Origin: Ruthenibacterium sp.
GTDB lineage: Bacteria > Bacillota > Clostridia > Oscillospirales > Ruminococcaceae
Direction of reading: 5' to 3'
DNA: 27,624 nt
NCBI GenBank assembly: GCA_020025235.1
Contig: JAHHSL010000026.1
Location: 1 to 27,624 of the forward strand
The position numbers and the translations under genes are program-made. The notes below the pieces were generated by a model that had not been told where the DNA came from, ran no database searches, and saw only the letters and a list, made by a program, of their open reading frames with translations. How positions within the stretch are numbered: the stretch's first letter is position 1; each line of letters opens with the position of its first letter. This document shows, in pieces, positions 7,460 through 14,794 of this stretch.

Positions 7460-8737
7460 ATGAAAGCCATAAAAAAATTAACGGCAATGCTTGCCGCGGC
7501 GGCGCTGCTGTGTGCGGCGGGCTGTTCGGCACGCGGGCAGGAGGACAGCTCCCGCCCGGATTTTACCAGCGTCCCGCAGGGCGCGTCTTCGGTACAGACG
7601 CAGACGGACACACCGCCGCAGCCTGCACAGCAAACGGACGAGCGCCGCGGCATGTGGGTGAGCTATCTGGAATGGCCGATGTTCCATACGGAAAACGAAG
7701 AAGCGTTCACGCAGGCGGCGTGTTCGGTGCTTGACCGATGCGCCGAACTCGGGCTGAATACGGTGATCTTCCAGGTGCGCCCGTTCGGGGACGCCGTGTA
7801 CCCCAGCGAGGTATACCCGTGGAGCCACCTGCTGACGGGAACGCAGGGAACCGACCCCGGCTATGACCCGCTTGCCATATTCGTGCAGCAGGCGCACGCG
7901 CGCGGGCTGAAGCTGGAAGCATGGGTGAACCCCTATCGGGTGCGCCTGAACGGCAGCGTGCCCGCGGGCGGCCTTTCGCAGGATAACCCCGCCGTGCAGC
8001 ATCCGGAATGGGTGCATGAAGCAAACGGCGGGCTGTATTTCGACCCCGCGCTCGAGCAGGTGCAGCAGCTTGTGGTGCAGGGCGTGCAGGAGATCGTGCG
8101 CAATTACGACGTCGACGGCATCCAGTTCGACGATTATTTCTATCCCACCACGGATGCGGGCTTTGATGCGGAAAGCTATGCCCGGTTCGGACAGGGCCGT
8201 TCGCTGGACGAATGGCGGCGCGATAACGTCAACGCACTGGTGCGCCGCGTGTATGAAGCGATCAAGGCGGAAAAACCGCAGGTGACGTTCGGTATAAGTC
8301 CGCAGGGTAATAATGATAACAATTATTACACACAGTATTCTGACGTGGCGCTGTGGCTTTCGCAGCCGGGCTATGTGGATTACATTGCCCCGCAGGTGTA
8401 CTGGGGCTTTGATTATACGCTGAAAAGCGGCAGCGACCGCTATGCCTTTGAAAACATCACAAAGGAATGGCTTGCGATGCCGCGCGATGCATCCGTGAAG
8501 CTGTATTTCGGCCTTGGCGCATACCGCATCGGTGCGGGCGATGGCTCGGGCACGGAAAGCGAAGAATGGCACAGCGGGGGCAATCTGGCAAAAATGGTCG
8601 CTTCGCTGCGCGAAAACGGCGCGGACGGATACCTGCTGTACCGCTATGAAAACCTGTTCGGCGGCGGCGAATACGCGGCGCTGATGCAGCAGGAATGTGC
8701 GGCGCTGACACAGGCGAACGCACCCGGCGGGGCATAA
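7460..8737 (+). CDS. GHL10-family glycosyl hydrolase lipoprotein (DigH/YddW-like)
   Basis: The 425-residue protein begins with a lipoprotein signal peptide ending LLCAAGC (lipid Cys22) and a Ser/Gln/Pro linker. From about residue 64 it matches the glycosyl hydrolase-like 10 (DUF187) TIM barrel: RGMWVSYLEW, LGLNTVIFQVRPFGDAVYPS, GLKLEAWVNPYRV, then VDGIQFDDYFYP (Asp219, Asp224, Asp225), where the acidic residues sit in the presumed active site, and FGISPQGNND. E. coli DigH of this family cuts peptidoglycan glycan strands stripped of peptides; the same kind of substrate is inferred here. GGAAAGG precedes ATG 7460. Two short hairpins (7402-7417 and 7428-7441) lie in the 71-nt gap after the membrane protein gene. 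Confidence 0.92.
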   Translation: MKAIKKLTAMLAAAALLCAAGCSARGQEDSSRPDFTSVPQGASSVQTQTDTPPQPAQQTDERRGMWVSYLEWPMFHTENEEAFTQAACSVLDRCAELGLNTVIFQVRPFGDAVYPSEVYPWSHLLTGTQGTDPGYDPLAIFVQQAHARGLKLEAWVNPYRVRLNGSVPAGGLSQDNPAVQHPEWVHEANGGLYFDPALEQVQQLVVQGVQEIVRNYDVDGIQFDDYFYPTTDAGFDAESYARFGQGRSLDEWRRDNVNALVRRVYEAIKAEKPQVTFGISPQGNNDNNYYTQYSDVALWLSQPGYVDYIAPQVYWGFDYTLKSGSDRYAFENITKEWLAMPRDASVKLYFGLGAYRIGAGDGSGTESEEWHSGGNLAKMVASLRENGADGYLLYRYENLFGGGEYAALMQQECAALTQANAPGGA

Positions 8738-8831
8738 GCCGGGAATAAAATCAAAACAGATGCATCCGCAAGGAAAGCGCGAACCGCATTTTGCGCCCGC
8801 GCGCCGAAAGTCCTTCCCCGATATGATTATT

Positions 8832-8881
8832 GCAGCATGCGCTGCGGCATACTAAGGGTGATCCGCAAAGCGGGGAACCTT
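8832..8881 (+). other. Structured leader upstream of the Cys-rich lipoprotein gene
   Basis: The 205-nt gap 8738-8942 has no gene. It contains GCAGC-ATGC-GCTGC (8832-8845), then AAGG (8854-8857) pairing with CCTT (8878-8881) around an inner CCGC-AAA-GCGG hairpin (8863-8873), leaving an asymmetric internal loop GGTGA T versus GGAA. No terminator T-run follows. It does not fit the c-di-GMP, c-di-AMP or fluoride consensus as I know them. Confidence 0.35.
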
Positions 8882-8942
8882 TGCCGTGCGGCGTTTCGCT
8901 GCCGTGTTTCCCGCATGGAATGTCAAAACGGGGGGAACACGG

Positions 8943-9530
8943 ATGGACTGGAACAAAAAGATCGTGCGCCCGGCAGCCGCCGCCGCGCTGGTGTGTGCGG
9001 TGCTTGCCGGCTGCGGGGCATCGGGAAGGACGCAGAGCGCGCAGACGAAGGCGCCGGGGACGGCGCGCAGTGCGCAGGAGCTGTGCGCCGCGGAATGCGG
9101 CCAGGCACAGTGCATCCCGCTGCCGGTGCTGCTGCGCGCGCCGCAGCGGGACGGAACGCTGATGACGCTGCTTTCGGGCAACGTGCTCGGCGGGGCGTTC
9201 ACGACGGTGTCGTCGTGCAGCACGCGCAACCTTGTCACGGAAGGCACGCTTACGGTGCAGGTGTGCGCGGTATCGCAGCCGGAAGGGCAGGAAGCGTCGT
9301 TTGCGCTGTGGAAGATTTCGGACGATGCATCGGAATATATCAAAAGCATTTCCTTTTGCTGCGACGGGGTGACGCGCGGCTATCCGTTTGAAAATCTGGA
9401 CAGCGGCGCGCAGTACCGCGTTGTGTTTTCGTGCGATGACAGCCGAAGCCGGATGTCCGGCACCTTTGCGGCGCAGGGCGTGACGCAGGAGGCAGAGGAA
9501 CCGCAGCCGGAATCACAGCCGGAGGAATGA
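8943..9530 (+). CDS. Cysteine-rich lipoprotein, unknown function
   Basis: The 195-residue protein has a lipoprotein signal with lipobox LAGC (lipid Cys24) and is therefore expected on the outer face of the membrane. The mature part holds eight further cysteines (CAAECGQAQC, SSCS, QVCAV, FCCDG, FSCDD), high for an exported protein of an anaerobe. The middle (about 60-165) reads like a single beta-rich domain, and the last 20 residues are a Glu/Pro/Gln-rich tail. I recognise no family. A run of six G lies 8 nt before ATG 8943; an in-frame ATG at 8886 would spoil the signal peptide. The HdeD-like gene follows after 22 nt, so the two are almost certainly cotranscribed. Confidence 0.78.
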   Translation: MDWNKKIVRPAAAAALVCAVLAGCGASGRTQSAQTKAPGTARSAQELCAAECGQAQCIPLPVLLRAPQRDGTLMTLLSGNVLGGAFTTVSSCSTRNLVTEGTLTVQVCAVSQPEGQEASFALWKISDDASEYIKSISFCCDGVTRGYPFENLDSGAQYRVVFSCDDSRSRMSGTFAAQGVTQEAEEPQPESQPEE

Positions 9531-9552
9531 AGCAAAAGAGGAGGAATCGGAT

Positions 9553-10110
9553 TTGGGCCGATTATCGGGAAAGATCAAATGGCTGCCGACAGTGCTTGGG
9601 ATCATGATGATCCTGGTGGGGCTGCTGGCGCTTGTTTCGCCGCAGAACGTGGAGGACGTGCTGCCGCTGTGCATCGGGATCGTCTGTCTGGGGCTTGGCA
9701 TGTGCGAGCTTCTGGCAAGCTTTGCCGCTGACGGGCAGCCGCCCGAATACATACCGGGGATGCACCGCATCCGCAGTGTCGTGAATATTGCCATGGGGCT
9801 GGTGTTCCTGTTCAACGGCGCGGTGTCGGTGATGTTCATTGCCGTAGCGCTCGGCGTGTGGGCGGTCACCTTCGGCGTTTTGCGCGTGCACGATGCGCTG
9901 TGCCGCCGCTGCGAGGGGCGCGCGTGGGGCGTCTGCCTTACGGACGCCATTGTGAAATGCGTGGTGGGTATGTGTGCGCTGGCCGGGCCGCTGGTGGGCC
10001 CGGGCATGTGGCTGCTCACCGTGGGGGTCTACTTCATTTTTGTGGGCACGTCCGTCATTATTTCGTCGCTGTATCTCGACGGTGCACACTGCTGCGGGCA
10101 CAAACAATAA
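9553..10110 (+). CDS. HdeD/DUF308-family membrane protein, Cys-rich
   Basis: The 185-residue protein has six predicted membrane helices in the three-hairpin pattern of the HdeD (DUF308) family: VLGIMMILVGLLALVSP and CIGIVCLGLGMCELL, then INIAMGLVFLFNG-like and ALGVWAVTFGVLRV, then VGMCALAGPLVGPG and GVYFIFVGTSVII. HdeD in E. coli is an acid-resistance membrane protein; most members have no known function. This one is unusual in having about ten cysteines, including CRRC in the second cytoplasmic loop region and a C-terminal HCCGH, which look able to bind metal. I start at TTG 9553 because AGGAGG (9539-9544) is 8 nt upstream. It follows the Cys-rich lipoprotein by 22 nt and is closed by a terminator. 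Confidence 0.85.
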   Translation: MGRLSGKIKWLPTVLGIMMILVGLLALVSPQNVEDVLPLCIGIVCLGLGMCELLASFAADGQPPEYIPGMHRIRSVVNIAMGLVFLFNGAVSVMFIAVALGVWAVTFGVLRVHDALCRRCEGRAWGVCLTDAIVKCVVGMCALAGPLVGPGMWLLTVGVYFIFVGTSVIISSLYLDGAHCCGHKQ

Positions 10111-10117
10111 AAAAGAT

Positions 10118-10148
10118 AAAAAAACCGGACGCTGTGTCCGGTTTTTTT
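10118..10148 (+). terminator. Intrinsic terminator after the HdeD-like gene
   Basis: A 9-bp stem, AAACCGGAC (10122-10130) with GTCCGGTTT (10136-10144), loop GCTGT, continues into a T run. The A run before it makes it usable from both sides. Confidence 0.92.
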
Positions 10149-10149
10149 C

Positions 10150-10178
10150 TTGCTTTTTGCCGCATATACAGGTATGAT
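10150..10178 (+). promoter_or_regulatory. Promoter of the XpaC-TelA-LemA-TPM operon
   Basis: TTGCTT (10150-10155) and TATGAT (10173-10178) are separated by exactly 17 nt; the predicted start is near 10185, leaving a leader of about 50 nt. The -35 box directly abuts the T run of the preceding terminator. Confidence 0.7.
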
Positions 10179-10237
10179 AAATATAATTTCAGACAGGAAA
10201 AAAGCAAAACAAAAAACGTAGGATCGGAGAGTGCGCA

Positions 10238-10900
10238 ATGTCTCGTGAAAAAATAGAAAAAAAGATCCCTTCGGCGCTGCCCTTGTATATTGCAGGGGGC
10301 ATGTTCCTTTTGGGCGCGGTGCTTTTGCCGGTGTATAACATCGGCGGGTTTGCGGCAAGCGTCGTGCTGGCGGCGGGGGGCTATGCCGTCGCCAAAAAGA
10401 AGATCCCGCCGCGCATTGAATATGTGGATGCGCCCGAACAGCCGTTTGCCACGGGCGAAGCGGCGCTGGACGAAGTGCTGGCAAAGGCGCAGAAGGATCT
10501 TGCGGCGCTGGCGGTGCTCAATGAGCATATCCCGGATCAGGCGCTTTCGGCGCAGATCGACCGCATGGAAAAAGCGGGCGAATCCATTTTGAAGCACATC
10601 CGCAGTCACCCGGAAAAGGCGCGTTCGATCCGCCGTTTTGCCACCTATTACCTGCCGACTTCCGTGCGGATCCTGACAAGCTATGCCGAGCTGTATGCAA
10701 GCGGCGCAAACGGCGAAAACGCCAAGAGCCTTATGGCGGATGTGGAAAAAAACGCCGCTACGATCGCGCAGGCATTTGAAGCGCAGCTGGACGCCCTGTT
10801 TGCCGGCGCGGTACTGGACGTTTCGGCGGAGATCGACGTGCTGGACGGCATGCTTTCCGGCGACGGACTGACCGGACAGAATCAAATCAAACTCAGCTGA
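10238..10900 (+). CDS. XpaC-like (5-bromo-4-chloroindolyl phosphate hydrolysis) family protein
   Basis: The 220-residue protein has a short basic N-terminus, two adjoining membrane helices (about residues 15-34 and 38-50: YIAGGMFLLGAVLLPVYNIGG, then VVLAAGGYAVAKKK) and a cytoplasmic all-helical domain (about 75-210). It matches the XpaC family, named from hydrolysis of a chromogenic phosphate, although a true phosphatase role is doubtful because no catalytic motif is visible. The family commonly sits next to TelA, as here (39 nt downstream). It is the first gene of a promoter-to-terminator unit of four. A structural membrane role with TelA is my inference. Confidence 0.85.
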   Translation: MSREKIEKKIPSALPLYIAGGMFLLGAVLLPVYNIGGFAASVVLAAGGYAVAKKKIPPRIEYVDAPEQPFATGEAALDEVLAKAQKDLAALAVLNEHIPDQALSAQIDRMEKAGESILKHIRSHPEKARSIRRFATYYLPTSVRILTSYAELYASGANGENAKSLMADVEKNAATIAQAFEAQLDALFAGAVLDVSAEIDVLDGMLSGDGLTGQNQIKLS

Positions 10901-10939
10901 TCCGATGAAACGGATCGATACAGAAAGGAACGAGAGAAC

Positions 10940-12118
10940 ATGGAAGAGAATAAAAACGAACTGGAACTGACACTGGAACCCTCGCTGACACTGGAACCGG
11001 AGCTTGCCGCCCCGACGCTGACACTGGAGCCGGAGCCTGCCGAAAAGCCGGAGATGAAAGAGGAGCCGGAGGTCGAGCCCGAACCCCTGGACGCAACGCT
11101 TTCCGATGAGGAAAAGAAGATCGTGGACAGCTTTGCGGAAAAGATCGATCTGCGCAATTCCACGGTCGTGCTGCAGTACGGCGCGGCAAGCCAGAAAAAG
11201 GTTGCGGATTTCTCGGCCTCCACACTGGAAAACATCCGCACGAAGGATCTGGGCGAAGTCGGTGATATGGTGACGGGCCTTGTCACCGAACTGAAAAACT
11301 TCGATGCAACCGAAGAAGCGCCCAAGGGCATCATGGGCTGGTTCCGCAAGGCGAGCAATTCGCTGGATTCCTTCAAGGCAAAATACGCCAAGGTCGAATC
11401 GAATGTCGATCATATCGAACAGATGCTCGAAGGACATCAGGTGCAGCTGCTCAAGGACGTTGCGATGCTCGATAAAATGTACGAAATGAACCTTGTGTAT
11501 TTCAAAGAGCTGACAATGTACATCCTGGCCGGTAAAAAGAAGCTGGCGGAAGTGCGCAGCGGCGAACTGCAGGAGCTGATCGAAAAGGCAAAGCGCACGA
11601 ATCTGCCCGAGGACGCGCAGGCAGCGCGCGATCTGGACGAAATGTGCACGCGCTTTGAAAAGAAGCTGTACGATCTGGAATTGACGCGCAATATCTCCGT
11701 GCAGATGTCCCCGCAGATCCGTCTGATCCAGTCGAACGATACGATGATGGCCGAAAAGATCCAGACGTCGATCGTCAATACGATCCCGCTGTGGAAGAGC
11801 CAGATGGTGCTGGCGCTCGGCCTTGCCCATTCGCAGCAGGCGATCGAGGCACAGCGCGCCGTTACCGATATGACAAACGACCTGCTGCGCAAGAATGCAG
11901 CTGCGCTCAAGCAGGGCACGATCGCTGCGGCGAAGGAATCCGAACGCGGCATCGTGGATATCGAAACGCTCAAGCAGACCAACAAGAGCCTGATCGACAC
12001 GCTGGACGAAGTCGTGAAGATCCAGCAGGAGGGCCGTGCACGTCGTGCCGAAGCCGAGACGGAGCTGGGCCGCATCGAGGGCGAGCTGAAGGCAAAGCTG
12101 CTGGAAATTGCAAAGTAA
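10940..12118 (+). CDS. Toxic anion resistance protein TelA family
   Basis: The 392-residue protein starts with an acidic low-complexity tail built on LTLEPEP-like repeats (about 8-55) and continues as a long helical, coiled-coil-rich domain typical of TelA (PF05816): DLGEVGDMVTGLVTELKNFD, a helix around KGIMGWFRKASNSLDSFKAKYAKV, and VQMSPQIRLIQSNDTMMAEKIQTS, which is the best conserved stretch. There is no membrane helix, so it is probably a peripheral cytoplasmic partner of XpaC. TelA was linked to tellurite and other stress resistance; the mechanism is unknown. GAAAGGAACGAGAG precedes ATG 10940. The LemA-like gene follows after 25 nt. Confidence 0.93.
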   Translation: MEENKNELELTLEPSLTLEPELAAPTLTLEPEPAEKPEMKEEPEVEPEPLDATLSDEEKKIVDSFAEKIDLRNSTVVLQYGAASQKKVADFSASTLENIRTKDLGEVGDMVTGLVTELKNFDATEEAPKGIMGWFRKASNSLDSFKAKYAKVESNVDHIEQMLEGHQVQLLKDVAMLDKMYEMNLVYFKELTMYILAGKKKLAEVRSGELQELIEKAKRTNLPEDAQAARDLDEMCTRFEKKLYDLELTRNISVQMSPQIRLIQSNDTMMAEKIQTSIVNTIPLWKSQMVLALGLAHSQQAIEAQRAVTDMTNDLLRKNAAALKQGTIAAAKESERGIVDIETLKQTNKSLIDTLDEVVKIQQEGRARRAEAETELGRIEGELKAKLLEIAK

Positions 12119-12143
12119 AACAAACAGAAATGAGGTACGCCGC

Positions 12144-12683
12144 ATGAAAAACTGGAAAGAGAACCAGGCGCTTGGCGCAGTGGTGCTGGCTGTGGCAGTT
12201 CTGGCCGGGACATTCGGGATCGGCGGGGCGAAGCTTTCCTCCGCCGTTTCCAAAACGACCGCTTCTTATGAAGAAACGATCGCGGGGGATCTTGCCCTGC
12301 GCGCCGCTGCGGCAGAGAATATTGCCGAAGTGGGCGAAGCGGCACTGGGTGCGGACAGCGAAAGCGTAGCACTGGTGCGCAATGCCTTGTCCGAACTGGA
12401 AAAGGCGCAGACGCCCGCAGAGGATTTTGCGGCGGATACCGGCCTTACGGCAGCCGTGGGCATGCTGTATGAGGAAGTGCGCAAGGTGACGGGCGACGAA
12501 AAGGGCAGCGTGCTGCAGACCCAGTGGTCGGAATTTTTAAGCCGCGGCAACATCATCGCACATTCTGCGCCCGAATATAACGAAACAGCGCGGAAAACCG
12601 AAAAGAAGCTTTCCGGCTTTCCGGCGGGGCTGATCGCAGGGCTGACGGGGCTGAAGGCAGAGCCGTTTGCCGAAGCGCGGTAA
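12144..12683 (+). CDS. LemA-family membrane protein (divergent)
   Basis: The 179-residue protein has one N-terminal membrane helix (about residues 8-30) followed by a long helical hairpin. The C-terminal block APEYNETARKTEKKLSGFPAGLIAGLTGLKAEPF matches the most conserved LemA region (YN...FP...iA...G...PF). The usual N-terminal block with paired arginines and a DLIPNL stretch is not recognisable, so this is a divergent member. LemA proteins have no firm biochemical role; they often travel with TPM-domain genes, as here (15 nt downstream). ATG 12144 is chosen because TGAGGT lies about 8 nt upstream and it starts directly before the membrane helix. Confidence 0.8.
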   Translation: MKNWKENQALGAVVLAVAVLAGTFGIGGAKLSSAVSKTTASYEETIAGDLALRAAAAENIAEVGEAALGADSESVALVRNALSELEKAQTPAEDFAADTGLTAAVGMLYEEVRKVTGDEKGSVLQTQWSEFLSRGNIIAHSAPEYNETARKTEKKLSGFPAGLIAGLTGLKAEPFAEAR

Positions 12684-12698
12684 GGAAAGGAAACGCTT

Positions 12699-13538
12699 AT
12701 GAAACAACGTTCGATACTTCGCACGGCGGCATTGTGCGCAATGCTGTTCCTTGTGCTTTCCCTTGCGGCGCTTGCCGTGAACGTGCCGAAGCCGACTTCG
12801 GATTTTTATGTCAATGATTTCGCGGGGGTGCTCAGCCAGAGCACGAAGGACGCGATCATTGCCAAAAACGAACAGCTGGAACAGCAGACCGGCGCGCAGA
12901 TCGTGGTGACGGTCGTGGATAACGCGGGCGGGCTTTCCATGGAGGAGCTTGCCTACCAGATGTTCAACCAGTGGGAAATCGGCGACGCCGACGAAAACAA
13001 CGGCGTTCTGCTGCTGCTTTCCATTGAGGATGACGATTATCACTGCCTGCAGGGCAAAGGGCTGGAACGGCTTTTGCCGACAACGACGCTCAGCCGCATC
13101 CTGCAGGAAGATCTGGAACCGGATTTCGCCGCAAGGGATTACGACGCGGGCGTGTACAAAACCTTCCTTTCGCTGTATGACGAGGTGGATTCCATTTACG
13201 CCAACGGCGGCACAGCACATTCCGGCGGCTATGACGCCGCAGAAACGAAGATCAAGCTGTGGGGCATGATCGTGCTGCTGATCGTCGGGCTGATCGTGAT
13301 TTCGACGCTGTCGCGCTTTTTGCGCCGGCTGCGATATCACTTCCCGTTCGGCAGCGGATATGCAAGCGGATACGCGGCAGGGCGCATGGACGGTTCGCGC
13401 AGAAGATATTACGATCGGTCCTATCGTTCCTCCGGCAGCTCCCGTTCCAACAGCTATCGCTCCGGCAGCTCTCATTCCAGCTTCCATTCCGGCGGCGGCG
13501 GCAGCAGCCGCGGCGGCGGTGCAGGACGCGGACATTAA
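12699..13538 (+). CDS. TPM domain (YgcG-like) membrane protein
   Basis: The 279-residue protein has a signal peptide (about 1-27), a TPM domain (about 31-165: FYVNDFAGVLSQSTKDAI, TGAQIVVTVVDN, AYQMFNQWEIGDADENNGVLLLLSIEDDDY), one membrane helix (about 189-207), a basic segment and a tail made of Ser, Arg and Gly (SRSNSYRSGSSHSS, then GGGGSSRGGGAGRGH). This is the standard YgcG-type architecture. TPM domains occur in thylakoid TLP18.3/Psb32 proteins of photosystem repair; acid phosphatase activity has been reported for some. The extracytoplasmic location follows from the signal peptide. It is the last gene of the four-gene unit; a terminator follows within 20 nt. Confidence 0.93.
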   Translation: MKQRSILRTAALCAMLFLVLSLAALAVNVPKPTSDFYVNDFAGVLSQSTKDAIIAKNEQLEQQTGAQIVVTVVDNAGGLSMEELAYQMFNQWEIGDADENNGVLLLLSIEDDDYHCLQGKGLERLLPTTTLSRILQEDLEPDFAARDYDAGVYKTFLSLYDEVDSIYANGGTAHSGGYDAAETKIKLWGMIVLLIVGLIVISTLSRFLRRLRYHFPFGSGYASGYAAGRMDGSRRRYYDRSYRSSGSSRSNSYRSGSSHSSFHSGGGGSSRGGGAGRGH

Positions 13539-13550
13539 ACACACAGAATG

Positions 13551-13592
13551 AAAAAAGCGCGGCTTTCCGTATGGAGGGCCGCGCCCTTTTTG
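13551..13592 (+). terminator. Intrinsic terminator of the XpaC-TelA-LemA-TPM operon
   Basis: GCGCGGC (13557-13563) pairs with GCCGCGC (13578-13584), with extra TCC/GGA pairing inside, and is followed by T5. An A6 run lies on its 5' side. Confidence 0.88.
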
Positions 13593-13708
13593 TGCTTTTT
13601 TCAAAACCCAACCAACGGTAGAGAAATTTGCCTGCCAACTGTTCGGATAGTCCGTTCCGCTTTCGCTGCCGGCGTGTTACAATGAAAACGCAAAGGGGGG
13701 GCGATCCG

Positions 13709-14794
13709 ATGAAAAACGGATTTGCGGAAAATATCAGGGCGCTGCGCAAAGAGCGGCACCTTACACAGGAACAGCTTGCAGAGGCCATGGGCGTCACGGC
13801 AGGTGCGGTCTATAAATGGGAGCAGGAGCTTTCCACGCCGGATATCGGCGTCATCATGGATCTTGCCAGCTTTTTCGGGGTTTCGGTGGATGCACTGGTG
13901 GGCTATGAGATGTGTTCCAGTGATCGGGAGCGGATCTTGCAGACGCTCAGCCGCATCAAGCTGGAAAAGGATTACAAAAACTGCTGGGACGAAGTCGAAG
14001 CGGGGCTTCGGCGCTATCCGAACGATTTTGATGTCGTATACAACAGCGGGGTGCTGTACAGCCTTGCAAGCATCGAAACAAACAACAAGGCGCAGCAGGC
14101 GCGTTCGGCACGGCTTTTAAAGCATGCGTGCAGTCTGATCGGGCAGAATCGGGACCCGCTTATCAGCGAAACCTCCATTTACCGGGATATTGCAATTTCG
14201 AGCCTTACCATAGGGCACGAGGAGGAAGGGCTGGAGCTGCTGAAAGCCCATAACCCGTGCGGCATCCATGACGATATCATCGGGCAGGAGCTTGCCACCG
14301 ACCCGCGCCGCAGGGAGGATGCGCTGCCGTATCTTTCGGATGCGCTGCTGAACTGCACCGTCAGACTGTGCCGCGTTGTGGTGGGGTTCATCAATGTGTT
14401 CTTCGCGCGGGAGGATTACACATCGGCACTGGATATGCTGCACTGGATGATCGCATATCTGGACGGCCTGCGCGCGGAAAGCGGCACCAGCTGTCTGGAT
14501 AAAAACAGTGTCTGGCTTCTGGCGCTGTGTGCAGCGGTGCACGAAAAAACGGGCGGCCGCGAAGCGGCGCGCAGCTGTCTGCGCAAGGCGCGGGACATCG
14601 CGCTGAAATTCGACGCCGCACCGGATTACACCAACCGGAACATCCGCTACTGCGAACGCCAGCGGCCGCGTGCGTCGTATGACAATATCGGCGGTTCTGC
14701 CATGGATACAGTGCTCAATGTCCTGAAGGAAGGCGTTGAAGGCCCCGATGAACCGATCCTTGCCCTGTGGGAGGAGATCTGCAATGAAATATAA
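13709..14794 (+). CDS. XRE-family HTH regulator with long helical C-terminal domain
   Basis: The 361-residue protein has an XRE helix-turn-helix at about residues 5-62 (FAENIRALRKERHLTQEQLA, then GVTAGAVYKWEQELSTPD) followed by about 300 residues of predicted helices that read like degenerate TPR repeats (YNSGVLYSLASIE, YTSALDMLHWMIAYLDG, ARSCLRKARDIALKF). This is the build of peptide- or ligand-sensing regulators such as the Rgg/PlcR type, although no specific match is claimed. ATG 13709 has a G-rich site 8 nt upstream; an earlier in-frame ATG at 13682 overlaps a likely extended -10 (TACAAT, 13677-13682). The stop overlaps the start of the ABC transporter by 11 nt, so the two are translationally coupled and the regulator probably controls its own transporter. 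Confidence 0.88.
   Translation: MKNGFAENIRALRKERHLTQEQLAEAMGVTAGAVYKWEQELSTPDIGVIMDLASFFGVSVDALVGYEMCSSDRERILQTLSRIKLEKDYKNCWDEVEAGLRRYPNDFDVVYNSGVLYSLASIETNNKAQQARSARLLKHACSLIGQNRDPLISETSIYRDIAISSLTIGHEEEGLELLKAHNPCGIHDDIIGQELATDPRRREDALPYLSDALLNCTVRLCRVVVGFINVFFAREDYTSALDMLHWMIAYLDGLRAESGTSCLDKNSVWLLALCAAVHEKTGGREAARSCLRKARDIALKFDAAPDYTNRNIRYCERQRPRASYDNIGGSAMDTVLNVLKEGVEGPDEPILALWEEICNEI

Noticed and set aside
8832..8881. Known c-di-GMP or fluoride riboswitch
   Set aside because: The GCAAAGC piece recalls c-di-GMP-I RNAs, but the other conserved blocks and tetraloop receptor are missing; the fluoride core also does not match.
10058..12253. Minus-strand open frame of 731 codons
   Set aside because: It runs antisense through XpaC and TelA and across their promoter and the preceding terminator; composition is that of a shadow frame.
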